64,000 nt of DNA from Agrococcus terreus (GCF_014645235.1 NZ_BMLM01000001.1:1550001-1614000); one strand, 5' to 3'; positions 44,267-56,113 are shown, counted from the first letter of the stretch. Translations and numbers: made by a program. The notes: generated from the sequence alone by a model not told the origin.

Positions 44267-44622
44267 TGGCATCCGGTGGCAGTGCGATCCGTGGCTCGCG
44301 CGTCGGCGCGGGCCCCATGGGCGAGCAGGACCGGGGCTTCCACGCCGAGCGCGTGGCCGTCTCGTACTGGGACGCGATGGGCAACGAGACCATCCGCTAC
44401 TTCGCGGCCGACCTCCCCGAGGACGAGATCCCCGAGGTGATCGACTCGCCGTCGACCGGCCTGCCCGCGGGCCGCGACAAGGCGAACCCGCCGCAGGTGG
44501 CGAAGAACGAGCCGTACAAGACGCACCTCGCGTACGTGAAGGAGCGCCGCACCCCCGAGGAGGCGGTGCAGCTGCTCGACGAGGCGCTGCAGAAGCTGCG
44601 TTCCTCGGAGGGCCGCGCCTGA
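44266..44622 (+). CDS. rbpA: RNA polymerase-binding protein RbpA
   Basis: The 118-residue protein is an actinobacterial general transcription factor that binds RNA polymerase and the principal sigma factor and stabilises open complexes. It shows the N-terminal tail GSAIRGSRVGAGPMGEQDRG, the core RVAVSYWDAMGNETIRYFAAD and the C-terminal sigma-interaction helix RTPEEAVQLLDEAL. The core lacks zinc-binding cysteines. It is coupled to secG by TGATG. Confidence 0.96.
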   Translation: MASGGSAIRGSRVGAGPMGEQDRGFHAERVAVSYWDAMGNETIRYFAADLPEDEIPEVIDSPSTGLPAGRDKANPPQVAKNEPYKTHLAYVKERRTPEEAVQLLDEALQKLRSSEGRA

Positions 44623-44643
44623 TACGACGCGCGCTGACGCGAC

Positions 44644-44696
44644 CCGCACGACGAAGCGGCCGTCCCTCCTCGGAGGGCGGCCGCTTCGTCGTGCGG
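44644..44696. terminator. Bidirectional terminator between rbpA and pgl
   Basis: A perfect 19-bp outer stem (44644-44662 with 44678-44696) is capped by a 6-bp inner stem. It is the strongest hairpin in the window and serves both convergent operons. Confidence 0.9.
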
Positions 44697-44705
44697 AGCC
44701 GCGGT

Positions 44706-45410
44706 TCAGGCCACGAGCGACGCGGCCTCCGCGTCGGCCAGCAGCAGCGTCTCGACGCGCCCGCGGGCGTGTGCGACGGGCGCGGTCGCCGCGTCGGCGT
44801 CGCCGAGCGCGAGCCGCACGGACTCCGCCTTGTCGGCGCCGGCGACGATGAGCCACGTCCGCTCGGAGGCGGCGATCGCGCCCAGCGTGAAGCTCAGCCG
44901 CTCGGGCGGCGGCTTGGGGGAGTCGCGCACGGCGATCACCCGCTCGCCCGGCTCGTCGACGCCCGGCATCCCTGGGAAGAGCGACGCGATGTGCGCGTCC
45001 GGCCCCACGCCGAGCAGGGTGACGTCGACGGGCCCGAGCCACTCGAGCACCGAGGTGGCGCGCAGCGCCGCCTGGTCGAGCGTCGTGCCATCGGCCGCGG
45101 GCAGCTCGTGCACGTGGTCGGCGGGGATCGGCACGCGGTCGAGCAGCGCCTCGCGCGCCTGCACGGCGTTGCGATCGGGGGAGTCGGCGGCGACGTAGCG
45201 CTCGTCGCTCCACGTCACGTGGAGCCGCTCCCAGTCGACGTCCCGCTCGCCGAGCGCCGCGAGCAGCTCGATGCCGACGCTGCCGCCGGTGACCGCGACG
45301 AGCGCGCGGCCGCGCGCCGCGATCGCGTCGGCGATCGCCGCGGCGAGGCGGTCGGCGGCGTCCGCCACGAGGGCGGCGCGGTCGGCCGCGACGTGCAGCT
45401 CGGCGCTCAC
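44706..45410 (-). CDS. pgl: 6-phosphogluconolactonase
   Basis: The 234-residue enzyme hydrolyses 6-phosphogluconolactone in the oxidative pentose-phosphate pathway. Family motifs are VAVTGGSVGIELL, WSDERYVAADSPDRNAVQAREALL, and LLGVGPDAHIASLFPG with the catalytic His. The GTG start overlaps the opcA stop (GTGA). Last gene of the tkt-tal-pgi-zwf-opcA-pgl operon. Confidence 0.95.
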   Translation of the reverse strand: MSAELHVAADRAALVADAADRLAAAIADAIAARGRALVAVTGGSVGIELLAALGERDVDWERLHVTWSDERYVAADSPDRNAVQAREALLDRVPIPADHVHELPAADGTTLDQAALRATSVLEWLGPVDVTLLGVGPDAHIASLFPGMPGVDEPGERVIAVRDSPKPPPERLSFTLGAIAASERTWLIVAGADKAESVRLALGDADAATAPVAHARGRVETLLLADAEAASLVA

Positions 45411-46360
45411 GCGGCGGCCCGCTCGTCGGCGTGCGAGGCGATCGCGAGCAGCACCTGGCGGTACATGTCGTCCGCGTCGAGCTTGCGCAGCTCCTCGGCC
45501 AGCTGGTCCTCGAGGCCGCGGGTCGAGAGCGCCACGTGGTGCTCGGGCTGCCCGGGCTGCGCGAGGATGCCGACCGAGTCGCGCACGCGGGTGAGCGACG
45601 AGTCGCCGCTCGGCCGGTGCAGCTCGACCGCGTGCAGGCCGCTCGAGCCGACGGGCGCCTCGCCGGCGTCCTCCAGCTCGACGTCGACGCCGAGGCGCAG
45701 GCGCAGCCACGCAGCCATGAGGTGCGTGCTCGGGTTCGCGAGGTCGCCGGAGACCCTGCCCGACGTCACCTGCTCGAACGGCGGCTGGTCGAGCAGCGCC
45801 GCGAGGTGCGCGCGCCAGTTCGTCAGCCGCGTCCACGCGAGGTCGGTGTCGCCGGGCGCGTAGCAGCCGGCCAGCCCGAGGATCGCTGCGCGCGGGTCGG
45901 CCTGCTTCGCCGAGTCGGTGATGCGACGCTGGGCGATCTGCCCGAGCTGCGACCCCGAGGGGAGCGTCGGCATGAAGCTCGGCCACCACGCCACGACGGG
46001 CGCGTCGGGGAGCAGCAGGCCCTGCACGATGCCGAGCAGGTGGCTGCCGAGCTCGCCGTAGCACTGCAGCAGCACGACCTCGCTCGCGCCCGCGTCGGCG
46101 CCCACGCGGAGCTCCGCGTCGAGGCGCGCCTCCTCGCCGGCGTTGACGTGATCGGGGTTGCGGGAGACGACGATGACGCGCATCGGGTGCTCACGGGAGG
46201 CGGCGTTGGCGGCGCGGATCGCCTCCTCCTCGCCGCCGATCTGCGTGTGCACGACGAGCGTGAGCACGCGGCCGAGCGCGACGACGCCGCCCTCGTCGCG
46301 GATCTCGAGCATCCGCTTCTGGACCTCGGCGGTCGACGTGCGGGTGAGTCGGATGATCAC
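45407..46360 (-). CDS. opcA: Glucose-6-phosphate dehydrogenase assembly protein OpcA
   Basis: The 317-residue protein is found mainly in actinobacteria and cyanobacteria and activates or assembles Zwf. Recognisable parts are VVALGRVLTLVVH, the central VVLLQCYGELGSHLLGIVQGL with LLPDAPVVAWWPS and the C-terminal LEDQLAEELRKLDADDMYRQVL. The GTG start has GGAGG five bases upstream and overlaps the zwf stop. Confidence 0.94.
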   Translation of the reverse strand: MIIRLTRTSTAEVQKRMLEIRDEGGVVALGRVLTLVVHTQIGGEEEAIRAANAASREHPMRVIVVSRNPDHVNAGEEARLDAELRVGADAGASEVVLLQCYGELGSHLLGIVQGLLLPDAPVVAWWPSFMPTLPSGSQLGQIAQRRITDSAKQADPRAAILGLAGCYAPGDTDLAWTRLTNWRAHLAALLDQPPFEQVTSGRVSGDLANPSTHLMAAWLRLRLGVDVELEDAGEAPVGSSGLHAVELHRPSGDSSLTRVRDSVGILAQPGQPEHHVALSTRGLEDQLAEELRKLDADDMYRQVLLAIASHADERAAA

Positions 46361-47994
46361 GGTCGCCTCCAGTGCCTGCCGTCGCGCGCGAGCAGCTCGT
46401 GCGCGCTGCGCGGTCCCCACGAGCCGGGCTCGTACTGCTCGACCGGGCCGCCCTCGGCCTCCCAGTGCTCCTCGATCGGATCGAGGATGCGCCACGAGAG
46501 CTCGACCTCCTCGTGCCGCGGGAAGAGGGGCGGGTCGCCGAGCAGCACGTCGAGGATGAGGCGCTCGTACGCCTCGGGGCTCTCCTCGGTGAACGCGTGG
46601 CCGTAGCCAAAGTCCATCGTCACGTCGCGCACGTGCATGCCGGGGCCCGGCACCTTCGAGCCGAAGCGCATCGAGACGCCTTCGTCGGGCTGGACGCGGA
46701 TGACGAGCGCGTTCTCGCTCATCGTGCGCAGGTCCGACGGCTCGAACAGGTACTGCGAGGCGCGCTTGAAGACGATCGCGATCTCGGTGACGCGGCGGCC
46801 GAGGCGCTTGCCGGCGCGCAGGTAGAACGGCACGCCCGCCCAGCGCCGGGTGTCGACCTCGAGCTTGATGGCCGCGTACGTCTCGGTGCCCGAGTCGGGC
46901 CGCATGCCGTCCTCGTCGAGGAAGCCGCGCACCTGCGCGCCCCCGTGCCAGCCGCCGCCGTACTGGCCGCGGGCCGTCGACTCGCCGAGGGGGCCGGGCA
47001 CGCGTGCCGCGCGCAGCACCTTCTCCTTCTCGAGCCGCAGGTCGGCGGCCGCGAACGAGACGGGCTCCTCCATCGCCGTCAGGGCGAAGAGCTGCAGCAG
47101 GTGGTTCTGGATGACGTCGCGCGCGGCGCCGATGCCGTCGTAGTAGCCGGCGCGGCCGCCCACGCCGATGTCCTCGGCCATCGTGATCTGCACGTGGTCG
47201 ATGTGGTTCGCGTTCCAGATCGGCTCCCACAGCGCGTTCGCGAAGCGCAGCGCGAGGATGTTCTGGACCGTCTCCTTGCCGAGGTAGTGGTCGATGCGGA
47301 AGACGCTGTCGGGCGGGAAGACCGACTCGACGACGTCGTTGAGCTCGCGCGCCGAGGCGAGGTCGTGGCCGAACGGCTTCTCGATGACGACGCGCTTCCA
47401 GCGGTCGCCGTCGGCCTGCGCGAGGCCCGAGCGCTTCAGCTGCTGCGTGACGAGCGGGAACGCGTTGGGCGGGATCGAGAGGTAGAAGGCGTGGTTGCCC
47501 ATCGTGCCGCGGCTCTCGTCGAGCTCGGCGAGCACCTCGGCGAGGCGGTCGAAGGCCGCGTCGTCGTCGAAGTCGCCCTGCACGAAGCGGATGCCCTCCG
47601 ACAGCTGCCGCCAGACGGACTCGCGGAACGAGGTGCGTGCGTGCTGCTGCACGGCCTCGCGCACGACCTCGGCGAACTGCTCGTGCGTCCAGTCGCGGCG
47701 GCCGAAGCCGACGAGGCCGAAGCCGGGCGGCAGGAGGCCGCGGTTCGCGAGGTCGTAGACGGCCGGGAGCAGCTTCTTGCGCGCGAGGTCGCCCGTGACG
47801 CCGAAGAACGTCATGGCGTTGGGGCCGGGGATGCGCGTGAGGCGCTGGTCCGAGGGGTCGCGCAGCGGGTTGACGCCGGGGCCGACGGCGGCTGCCCCGG
47901 CGGGGGCCGCGGCGACCGGGGTCGGCACGACCGGTGCTGGGCCGCCCGCGACCGGGGCCGCCGTGGCGGCCCCGGTCGTCGTGGTGTCGGTCAC
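46357..47994 (-). CDS. zwf: Glucose-6-phosphate 1-dehydrogenase
   Basis: The 545-residue enzyme oxidises glucose-6-phosphate to the lactone with NADP. It has the nucleotide motif FFGVTGDLARKKLLPA (about residue 66), VVIEKPFGHDL and the active-site signature RIDHYLGKETVQN. The first 45 residues form an Ala/Pro/Val/Gly-rich extension not seen in most Zwf proteins. The GTG start is fixed by its overlap with the pgi stop (GTGA); an internal GTG in the extension has no ribosome site. Confidence 0.96.
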   Translation of the reverse strand: MTDTTTTGAATAAPVAGGPAPVVPTPVAAAPAGAAAVGPGVNPLRDPSDQRLTRIPGPNAMTFFGVTGDLARKKLLPAVYDLANRGLLPPGFGLVGFGRRDWTHEQFAEVVREAVQQHARTSFRESVWRQLSEGIRFVQGDFDDDAAFDRLAEVLAELDESRGTMGNHAFYLSIPPNAFPLVTQQLKRSGLAQADGDRWKRVVIEKPFGHDLASARELNDVVESVFPPDSVFRIDHYLGKETVQNILALRFANALWEPIWNANHIDHVQITMAEDIGVGGRAGYYDGIGAARDVIQNHLLQLFALTAMEEPVSFAAADLRLEKEKVLRAARVPGPLGESTARGQYGGGWHGGAQVRGFLDEDGMRPDSGTETYAAIKLEVDTRRWAGVPFYLRAGKRLGRRVTEIAIVFKRASQYLFEPSDLRTMSENALVIRVQPDEGVSMRFGSKVPGPGMHVRDVTMDFGYGHAFTEESPEAYERLILDVLLGDPPLFPRHEEVELSWRILDPIEEHWEAEGGPVEQYEPGSWGPRSAHELLARDGRHWRRP

Positions 47995-49586
47995 CGCGCC
48001 GCGAGGGCGAGGAGCCGGTCGAGCCCCTCGTCGAGGTCTTCGAGCGTGAGCGTCAGCACGGGCCGGCCGTGGTCGGCGAGCACGCTCGCGTCGCCCGAGG
48101 CCTGCGCGTGGATGAGCTGGCCGAACGAGAACGGGCGCCCGGGGATCTCGAGGTCCTCGTGCGGCCGGCCGAGCAGCTGCAGGAAGACGCCGTTCGGCGT
48201 GCCGCCCTTGTGGTACTGGCCGGTCGAGTGCAGGAAGCGCGGGCCCCAGCCGAACGTGACCGGGTGGCCCGTGCGCGCCGCGAGCACGGCGCGGAGCCGC
48301 TCGAAGCGGGGCTGCCCGATGCGGTCGAGGTAAGCGTGGACGGCCACGTAGCCGCCCTCGCCGAGCGCGCCGAGCAGCGCGTCGAGCGACGCCTCCACGG
48401 TCTCCTTCGCGACGTCGGCGGTGCCGCGCACCTCGATCGAGCCGTCGACCGCGACGGGCGCGGCCTCCGGCTGCAGGTCGTCGAGGAGGCCGCGGGCGGC
48501 GATCTTCGCCGACTCCACGTCGGGCTGGTCGAACGGGTTGATGCCGAGCAGGCGTCCGGCGACGGCGGTCGCGAACTCCCACACGAGCAGCTGCGCGCCG
48601 AGCGTGCCGGCCACCTCGACCTCGCCGTGCTCGACGTGCTTGGCCTCGCGGGCCGAGCCGACGAGCCGCACGACCTGGAGGTCGCCGAGGTCGGCGGACA
48701 GCTCCGGGGCGTCCTTCTCGAGCACGACGGGCAGGATGCCGACGCCCTCCTTGCCGGTCGACTCCGCGATGAGCTGCTCGGCCCAGTCGCCGAGGCCGAG
48801 GATGTGCGTGCCGTCGGCGACGATGCCCAGCTTGTCGCGCAGCGGCGACGTGCCGGCGATGACCGCCGCGAGGCGGAGGCCCGGGTTGTCCTCCGAGTCC
48901 TCGCTGATCTCCGGCAGCGCCGCGATCGCCTCGTCGAGCAGCTCGCGCACGTCGACGCCCGCGAGGGCCGAGGGCACGATGCCGAAGGCCGTGAGCGCCG
49001 AGTAGCGGCCGCCGACGTTCGGGTCCGCGTTGAACACGCGGTAGCCCGCGGCGCGGGCGTCGGCGTCGAGCGGGGAGCCCGGGTCGGTGACCACGACGAT
49101 GCGCTCGGTCGGGTCGATCCCCGCCTCGCGGTACGCGGCCTCGAACGCGCGGCGCTGGCTGTCGGTCTCGAGCGTCGAGCCCGACTTCGACGAGACGACG
49201 AGCGCGGTCTGCGACAGGTGGTCGCGGAGCGCCCGGCGCACCTGGCCCGGCTCGGTCGAGTCGAGCACCGTGAGGTTGACGCCCTCGGTGCGCGTGATGA
49301 CCTCCGGCGCGAGCGACGAGCCGCCCATGCCGGCGAGCGCGATGCGGTCGACGCCCTTGGCGCGCAGCTCCTTGCGGAGCGCCTCGAGCTCGTCGACGAG
49401 CGGACGCGTCACGGACGCGGCCTCGACCCAGCCGAGGCGGATCGACGCCTCGGGCTGCGCGGCCTCGCCCCAGAGCGACGCGTCGCCCGAGACGATGGCG
49501 CCGGCGACGCCGTCGGCCACGAGCTGCGGCACGACGCGGTCGATGGCCTCCTGCGCGGCACCCGATGCGGTGAGGATGAACGTCAT
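47991..49586 (-). CDS. pgi: Glucose-6-phosphate isomerase
   Basis: The 531-residue protein belongs to the SIS-domain isomerases of the type fused to transaldolase in some bacteria, here as a separate protein. Motifs: [47 protein letters not shown] and [13 protein letters not shown]. It interconverts glucose-6- and fructose-6-phosphate, linking glycolysis with this operon. It is coupled to tal by ATGA. Confidence 0.94.
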   Translation of the reverse strand: MTFILTASGAAQEAIDRVVPQLVADGVAGAIVSGDASLWGEAAQPEASIRLGWVEAASVTRPLVDELEALRKELRAKGVDRIALAGMGGSSLAPEVITRTEGVNLTVLDSTEPGQVRRALRDHLSQTALVVSSKSGSTLETDSQRRAFEAAYREAGIDPTERIVVVTDPGSPLDADARAAGYRVFNADPNVGGRYSALTAFGIVPSALAGVDVRELLDEAIAALPEISEDSEDNPGLRLAAVIAGTSPLRDKLGIVADGTHILGLGDWAEQLIAESTGKEGVGILPVVLEKDAPELSADLGDLQVVRLVGSAREAKHVEHGEVEVAGTLGAQLLVWEFATAVAGRLLGINPFDQPDVESAKIAARGLLDDLQPEAAPVAVDGSIEVRGTADVAKETVEASLDALLGALGEGGYVAVHAYLDRIGQPRFERLRAVLAARTGHPVTFGWGPRFLHSTGQYHKGGTPNGVFLQLLGRPHEDLEIPGRPFSFGQLIHAQASGDASVLADHGRPVLTLTLEDLDEGLDRLLALAAR

Positions 49587-50695
49587 CGCGCCACCGCCGC
49601 ATCGAGCTGCCCGCGGACGGTCTCGACGAGCTCGGCCCACGAGGCGTCGAACTTCTCGACGCCCTCGTCCTCGAGCACCTGGACGACCTCGGCGTAGGAG
49701 ACACCGACCGCCTCGAGCGCGTCGAGCACGCCCTCTGCCTCGTCGGCCGTGCCGGAGACCGCATCGCCGCGGATCTCGCCGTGGTCGGCGACGGCCTCGA
49801 GCGTCTTCTCGGGCATCGTGTTCACGGTCTGCGGCGCGACGAGCTCGGTCACGTAGAGCGTGTCGGGCAGCGACGGGTCCTTGACGCCCGTCGAGGCCCA
49901 CAGCGGCCGCTGCGTGTTGGCGCCCGCCTCGAGCAGCGCCTGCGCGCGCTCCGAGCCGAAGGCCTCCTGCCACACGCGGTAGGCGAGGCGAGCGTTCGCG
50001 ACGCCGGCCTTGCCCTTGAGCGCGGCTGCCTCGTCGGTGCCGATCGCCTCGAGGCGCTTGTCGATCTCCGTGTCGACGCGCGACACGAAGAACGAGGCGA
50101 CGGAGTGGATGCGCGAGAGGTCGTGGCCGGCCTGCTGCGCGCGCTCGAGGCCCGTGAGGTAGGCGTTGATGACGTCGCGGTAGCGGTCGAGCGAGAAGAT
50201 CAGCGTGACGTTGACGCTGATGCCCGCGCCGATCGTCGCGGCGATCGCCTCGAGCCCCTCCTGCGTGGCGGGGATCTTGATGAGCACGTTCTCGCGGGCG
50301 ACGAGCTCGTGGAGCTGCTGCGCCTGCGCGATCGTGCCCTCGGTGTCGCGGGCGAGGCCGGGCTCGACCTCGATCGAGACGCGGCCGTCGAAGCCGCCGG
50401 TCGAGCGGTAGAGCGGCGCGAACAGGTCGCACGCGTTCGCCACGTCGGTGGTCGTGAGGTGCGTGATCGTCTCGTCGACGCTCGCGCCCTTCTCGGCGAG
50501 GGCCTTGACGTCCTCCGCGTACGACTCGCCGTTGGCGAGCGCGTTCGCGAAGATCGTCGGGTTCGTCGTCACGCCCACGACGTCGCGGGTCTCGATGAGC
50601 TCGGCGAGGTTGCCGGACAGGATGCGCTGGCGCGACAGGTCGTCGAGCCAGATGCTGACGCCTGCGTCGCTGAGCGCCTTCGTGTGCTGGGTCAT
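49583..50695 (-). CDS. tal: Transaldolase
   Basis: The 370-residue barrel enzyme transfers a dihydroxyacetone unit between sugar phosphates. It shows [25 protein letters not shown], the Schiff-base lysine in [14 protein letters not shown] and [13 protein letters not shown]. Length fits the actinobacterial TalB-like class 2. GGCAACCGC precedes the ATG, with a purine stretch (TTGGAGGC) about 8 bases upstream. It lies 26 bases after tkt. Confidence 0.96.
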   Translation of the reverse strand: MTQHTKALSDAGVSIWLDDLSRQRILSGNLAELIETRDVVGVTTNPTIFANALANGESYAEDVKALAEKGASVDETITHLTTTDVANACDLFAPLYRSTGGFDGRVSIEVEPGLARDTEGTIAQAQQLHELVARENVLIKIPATQEGLEAIAATIGAGISVNVTLIFSLDRYRDVINAYLTGLERAQQAGHDLSRIHSVASFFVSRVDTEIDKRLEAIGTDEAAALKGKAGVANARLAYRVWQEAFGSERAQALLEAGANTQRPLWASTGVKDPSLPDTLYVTELVAPQTVNTMPEKTLEAVADHGEIRGDAVSGTADEAEGVLDALEAVGVSYAEVVQVLEDEGVEKFDASWAELVETVRGQLDAAVAR

Positions 50696-50721
50696 GCGGT
50701 TGCCTCCAATGTGCGCCCGCG

Positions 50722-52818
50722 TCAGCGAGCGGCCTCGATCGATGCGCGCGCGGCCTCCACCACGGCCTCCGCCGTGAAGCCGAACTCGCGGAACAGCGTC
50801 TGCCAGTCGGCGCTCGCGCCGAAGTGGTCGATCGCCACGGTGCGGCCGGCGTCGCCGACGATGCCCTGCCAGGTGAGCGCGGAGCCGGCTTCGACCGACA
50901 CGCGCGCGCGCACGGCGGCCGGCAGCACCGACTCGCGGTACTCGGCGCTCTGCTCGGCGAACCACTCGAGCGACGGCGCCGCGACGACGCGCGCCTGCAC
51001 GCCCTCGGCGCGCAGCTGCTCGCGCGCCTGCAGCGCGAGCTGCACCTCGGAGCCCGTGGCGATGAGGAGCACATCGGGCGTGCCCTCGGCCTCGGCGAGC
51101 ACGTAGGCGCCCTTCGCGACGTTCGAGGCGTGGGCGAGGACGTCGCCCGAGGCCTCGCCCTCGCCGCGCTCGAGCACGGGGAGGTTCTGGCGGGTGAGCG
51201 CGATGCCGACCGGCTGGTCGCGGCGCTCGAGGATCGTCTTCCACGCCCACGCGGTCTCGTTGGCGTCCGACGGGCGGACGACCTCGAAGCCGGGGATGGC
51301 GCGGAGCGTCGCGAGCTGCTCGATGGGCTGGTGCGTGGGGCCGTCCTCGCCGAGCGCGATCGAGTCGTGCGTCCAGACGTGGATGGGGTGCACGCCCATG
51401 AGCGCGGCGAGGCGCAGCGCGGGGCGCTGGTAGTCGCTGAAGATCAGGAACGTGCCGCCGTAGGGGCGGGTGTTGCCGTGCAGCACGATGCCGTTGAGGA
51501 TCGACGCCATCGCGTGCTCGCGGATGCCGAAGTGCAGCGTGCGGCCGGCGTACGAGCCCTGCGGCCACGCCTTCGTCGAGCGGTCGCCGGGCACGAACGA
51601 GCCCTTGCCCTCGAGCGTGGTGTTGTTCGACTCGGCGAGGTCGGCGGAGCCGCCCCACAGCTCGGGGAGCACGTCGGCGAGGGCGTTGAGCACCTTGCCG
51701 CTCGCGGCGCGGGTCGACACCTCGGTGCCGGCCTCGAAGGTCGGCAGCGCGTCGGCGAGGCCCTCGGGCAGCTCGCCCGCCTCGATGCGGTCGAAGAGCG
51801 CCTTGCGCTCCGGCTCGGCCGCGGCCCACGCATCGAAGCGCGCCTGCCACGCCTCGCGCGACGCCGTCGCGCGCTGCGCGGCGTTGCCGCGGGTGTAGTC
51901 GATGACCGAGTCGGCGACCTCGAACGACTGCTCGGGGTCGAAGCCGAGCACCTGCTTCACGGCCGCGACCTCGTCGCCGCCGAGCTTCGAGCCGTGGATC
52001 TTGCCCGTGCCCTGCTTCGAGGGGGCCGGCCACCCGATGATCGTGCGGAGGATGATGAGGGTCGGCTTCTCGAGCTCGCCCTTGCCCTGCTCGATCGCGG
52101 CGTGGAGCGCCTCGACATCCTCGACGTAGCCCTCGGGGGTGCGCCAGGAGACCTCGAGCACCTGCCAGCCGTAGGCCTCGTAGCGGGCCTTGACGTCCTC
52201 GGTGAAGGCGATGTCGACGTCGTCCTCGATCGAGATCTCGTTCGCGTCGTAGATCGCGATGAGGCGGCCGAGGCGCTGGTGGCCCGCGAGCGAGCCGGCC
52301 TCGCTCGTGACGCCCTCCTGCAGGTCGCCGTCGCCGGCGATCACGTACGTCCAGTGGTCGAACGCCGACTCGCCCTCGGGGGTCGCCGGGTCGAAGAGCT
52401 GGCGCTCGTAGCGCTGCGCGTAGGCGAAGCCGACGGCCGAGGCGAGGCCCTGGCCGAGCGGGCCCGTCGTGATCTCGACGCCCTTCGTGTGGCGGTACTC
52501 CGGGTGGCCGGGCGTCTTCGAGCCCCACGTGCGGAGCGACTCGATGTCGGCCTTCTCGAGGCCGGAGCCCGTGAGGTAGAGCTGGATGTACTGCGTCAGC
52601 GACGAGTGGCCGACGGAGAGGATGAAGCGGTCGCGGCCGACCCACTGGTCGTCGGCGGGGTCGCGGTCCATCACCTTCTGGAACAGGAGGTGGGCGACGG
52701 GGGCGAGGCTCATGGCCGTGCCGGGGTGGCCGTTGCCGACCTTCTCGACGGCGTCCGCCGCGAGCACCCTCGCGGTGTCCACGGCCTGCTGGTCGTCGTT
52801 GGTCCATTCGAGCGCCAA
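50722..52818 (-). CDS. tkt: Transketolase (UUG start)
   Basis: The 698-residue thiamine-diphosphate enzyme transfers two-carbon units. It has [20 protein letters not shown], the cofactor motif [16 protein letters not shown] with [11 protein letters not shown], and the C-terminal transketolase domain. There is no suitable ATG or GTG. A TTG at 52818 gives the expected N-terminus ([19 protein letters not shown]) and has AAGGAG five bases upstream, so UUG is the likely start codon. First gene of the pentose-phosphate operon; a TATGCT box on the minus strand (52880-52885) is a candidate -10. Confidence 0.95.
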   Translation of the reverse strand: MALEWTNDDQQAVDTARVLAADAVEKVGNGHPGTAMSLAPVAHLLFQKVMDRDPADDQWVGRDRFILSVGHSSLTQYIQLYLTGSGLEKADIESLRTWGSKTPGHPEYRHTKGVEITTGPLGQGLASAVGFAYAQRYERQLFDPATPEGESAFDHWTYVIAGDGDLQEGVTSEAGSLAGHQRLGRLIAIYDANEISIEDDVDIAFTEDVKARYEAYGWQVLEVSWRTPEGYVEDVEALHAAIEQGKGELEKPTLIILRTIIGWPAPSKQGTGKIHGSKLGGDEVAAVKQVLGFDPEQSFEVADSVIDYTRGNAAQRATASREAWQARFDAWAAAEPERKALFDRIEAGELPEGLADALPTFEAGTEVSTRAASGKVLNALADVLPELWGGSADLAESNNTTLEGKGSFVPGDRSTKAWPQGSYAGRTLHFGIREHAMASILNGIVLHGNTRPYGGTFLIFSDYQRPALRLAALMGVHPIHVWTHDSIALGEDGPTHQPIEQLATLRAIPGFEVVRPSDANETAWAWKTILERRDQPVGIALTRQNLPVLERGEGEASGDVLAHASNVAKGAYVLAEAEGTPDVLLIATGSEVQLALQAREQLRAEGVQARVVAAPSLEWFAEQSAEYRESVLPAAVRARVSVEAGSALTWQGIVGDAGRTVAIDHFGASADWQTLFREFGFTAEAVVEAARASIEAAR

Positions 52819-52965
52819 GGAGGCTCCTTCTGACAGGCGGCACGCGGCCGCTGCGTATGCGGGCTGTTGCGACCGTCCCAGCATAGTGAGGGCATGGGTG
52901 CGCGCCCGGTGCGTGACCCCCGGTGACGGGCGGCGCGCGGACGGTGGCGGCGTCCGCGGGCGCGA

Positions 52966-52971
52966 TAGGAT
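52966..52971 (+). promoter_or_regulatory. -10 box of ctaB
   Basis: TAGGAT gives a leader of about 40 bases with GGGAG before the ATG. The divergent tkt region (52819-53018) otherwise holds no gene. Confidence 0.45.
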
Positions 52972-53018
52972 GGGGGAGGCCGCGCCCACCGGCCCGCACA
53001 CCTCGAGATCGGGAGTCC

Positions 53019-53969
<951 letters not shown>

Positions 53970-53996
53970 CCCGCGCCCGCGGCGGCCGCGATCGGC

Positions 53997-54953
53997 CTAC
54001 AGCCGGTCGAGCATGTCGAGCAGGCGTCCCTCGCGGAGCGCCCACGGGCTCACGTCGAGCTCCTTCGCGCCGAACGCGCGCATCGCCTCCGAGAGCACGA
54101 TGCCGCCCGCGACGATCTGGAACGTGCGGTCGGGCGTGATGCCCGGCAGCGCGGCGCGCGAGGGCGCGTCCATGCGCGCGAGCCGCGGCACCCAGTCGTC
54201 GAGCTGGTCGCGGCGCAGCACCACCCGGTCGGCGCCGCCGACGCCCGGCATCGCGTTGCCCGCGAGGCGCGCGAGCGAGCGGATGGTCTTCGACGAGCCG
54301 ACGACGTGGTCGGGCCGCCCGACGGGCTTCGCCTCCGCGACCGCGTCCTCGAGCACGGCCTTCGCGTACATCCGGAGCGCCCTCTGGTCGGCGGCGGTCG
54401 GCGGGTCGCCGTGGAAGAAGCCGACCGTCGAGCGGCCGGCGCCGAGCGGCACCGAGAGCGCGATCGCGGGCTCCTCGTCGTCGCCCGCGGCGATCTCGAG
54501 CGAGCCGCCGCCGATGTCGAAGAGCAGGATCCGACCGGCGGACCAGCCGAACCAGCGGCGCACCGCGAGGAACGTGAGCCGCGCCTCGTCGGGGCCGGAG
54601 AGGATCTGCAGCGGCACGCCCGTCTGCGCCTCGATGCGGGCGACGACGTCGTCGCCGTTGTCGGCCTCCCGCACCGCGCTCGTCGCCATGACGACGAAGT
54701 CGTCGAGCTGCTCGCCGCGCGCGATCTGGGTGCACTCGCCGATCGCGTCGAGGAGCGCCGCGACGCCCTCGTCGCTGATCGCGCCGTCGACGAGGTAGCG
54801 CATGAGCCGGAGCGTGCGCTTGTGCGAGCGGGAGGGCACGGGCCGCCCGCCGCGGCGCACGTCGACGATGAGCAGGTGCACCGTGTTCGAGCCGATGTCG
54901 AGCACGCCGAGGCGCGCGCCGTGGCCGATCGCGGTGTCCGGGGGAGCGGTCAT
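53997..54953 (-). CDS. Ppx/GppA-family phosphatase
   Basis: The 318-residue protein has the ASKHA fold of exopolyphosphatase and guanosine pentaphosphatase: [17 protein letters not shown] at residues 15-31, [13 protein letters not shown], and the second phosphate loop [15 protein letters not shown]. It is the short actinobacterial form without the C-terminal HD-like domain, so it may act on short polyphosphate; the exact substrate is unknown. On the minus strand CAGGAT lies six bases before the ATG, a weak leaderless-type box. It is convergent with ctaB. Confidence 0.92.
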   Translation of the reverse strand: MTAPPDTAIGHGARLGVLDIGSNTVHLLIVDVRRGGRPVPSRSHKRTLRLMRYLVDGAISDEGVAALLDAIGECTQIARGEQLDDFVVMATSAVREADNGDDVVARIEAQTGVPLQILSGPDEARLTFLAVRRWFGWSAGRILLFDIGGGSLEIAAGDDEEPAIALSVPLGAGRSTVGFFHGDPPTAADQRALRMYAKAVLEDAVAEAKPVGRPDHVVGSSKTIRSLARLAGNAMPGVGGADRVVLRRDQLDDWVPRLARMDAPSRAALPGITPDRTFQIVAGGIVLSEAMRAFGAKELDVSPWALREGRLLDMLDRL

Positions 54954-55017
54954 GGTGCGATCCTGCCACCCGGCGCCACCGGCACCCCGCAGGTGGGGTC
55001 TGCCGTCGGGCCCGGTG

Positions 55018-55926
55018 TCAGGCCGCGACGGCCTCCCGGTCGTCGGTCGCGACGGGCGCGGCCTCGGCCGGCGGGCGGAGCGACAGCACGACGGCCGAGC
55101 CGAGCGCGGCGATGATCACCGAGAGCACCATGTGGATGCCGACGAGCCCGATGGGCAGGCCGAGGTTCGACTGCGCGATGCCGATCGCGACCTGCAGCAG
55201 CACCACCGCGAACGTGGCGACGACGAGGCGGAGGTGGCGGCGGGGGCCGCGCAGCACGGCCGCGGCGAGCACGGCGCCGAGGAGCGCGACGAGCGCGTAG
55301 CCGGGCCAGGCGTGCACGTGCTGCATGACGGATGGGTCGAGGCCGTTGCGCGCCGCGCCGCCGTCGCCGGCGTGCGGGCCGGAGCCGGTCGTGAGCACGC
55401 CGACGACGATCACGACGGCGAGCACGGCCGTCATGGCATGGACGAGGATCGTCTGCCCGCGGGCCGCGACGCGGGGGCCGCTCGGGCCGACCACGACCTT
55501 CCAGGTCATGACCGCCGCGAGCACGACCAGCACGACCGAGAGGAAGAAGTGGATCCCGACGGTGTCGGGGCGCAGGTGCATCCAGACGACGACGGCGCCG
55601 ATGAGCGCCTGCGCGACGGTGAGGCCGACGACGAGGCTCGCGAGGGTCACGATCGTCCGGCCCGCGCGCTGGACGATCGCCATGACGAGCATGACGACGG
55701 CGATGAGGACGACGATGCCGCCCCAGACGCGGTTGCCGAACTCGATGAGCCCGTGGATGCCCTGCTCGGGCACGGGCGTGAACGACTCCGGCGTGCAGTT
55801 GGGCCACTCCGAGCAGCCGAGACCGGAGCCCGTGAGGCGCACGGCCCCGCCGGTCCCGACGATCACGATCTGCGACACCAGGGTCGCCCACGCGGCGATG
55901 ATCAGGCTCCGCGAGCGCTGCAGCAC
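55018..55926 (-). CDS. ctaA: Heme A synthase
   Basis: The 302-residue membrane protein has eight membrane segments and the COX15/CtaA signature [19 protein letters not shown] in the first external loop, including one Cys of the conserved pair. Heme-ligand His residues occur in [30 protein letters not shown] and GIHMVLS. It oxidises heme O to heme A. The start is GTG 55926 with AGAGG six bases upstream. Confidence 0.94.
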   Translation of the reverse strand: MLQRSRSLIIAAWATLVSQIVIVGTGGAVRLTGSGLGCSEWPNCTPESFTPVPEQGIHGLIEFGNRVWGGIVVLIAVVMLVMAIVQRAGRTIVTLASLVVGLTVAQALIGAVVVWMHLRPDTVGIHFFLSVVLVVLAAVMTWKVVVGPSGPRVAARGQTILVHAMTAVLAVVIVVGVLTTGSGPHAGDGGAARNGLDPSVMQHVHAWPGYALVALLGAVLAAAVLRGPRRHLRLVVATFAVVLLQVAIGIAQSNLGLPIGLVGIHMVLSVIIAALGSAVVLSLRPPAEAAPVATDDREAVAA

Positions 55927-55950
55927 GATGCACCTCTCTGCCTCGCGCGA

Positions 55951-55956
55951 TAGGAT
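55951..55956 (+). promoter_or_regulatory. -10 box for the suf operon, overlapping divergent ctaA -10
   Basis: TAGGAT (plus) overlaps TATCGC read on the minus strand (55947-55952), which would serve ctaA with a leader of about 14 bases. The plus-strand leader before sufB would be about 150 bases; 55957-56113 holds no gene. Confidence 0.4.
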
Positions 55957-56113
55957 CGGGGTCGAGCCCATCGGCTCCGAGACCCCAGCGCCGCATCGGC
56001 GGCGCCGCATGCGCGCGGCACATCCAGTATGGCCCTCGCAGGGAGGCTCGCGAGACGAGCGGAATGCCGAGGAGCGCCGCGGGGTTCTCATTGATGCGTG
56101 GAAGGGGGAGACG

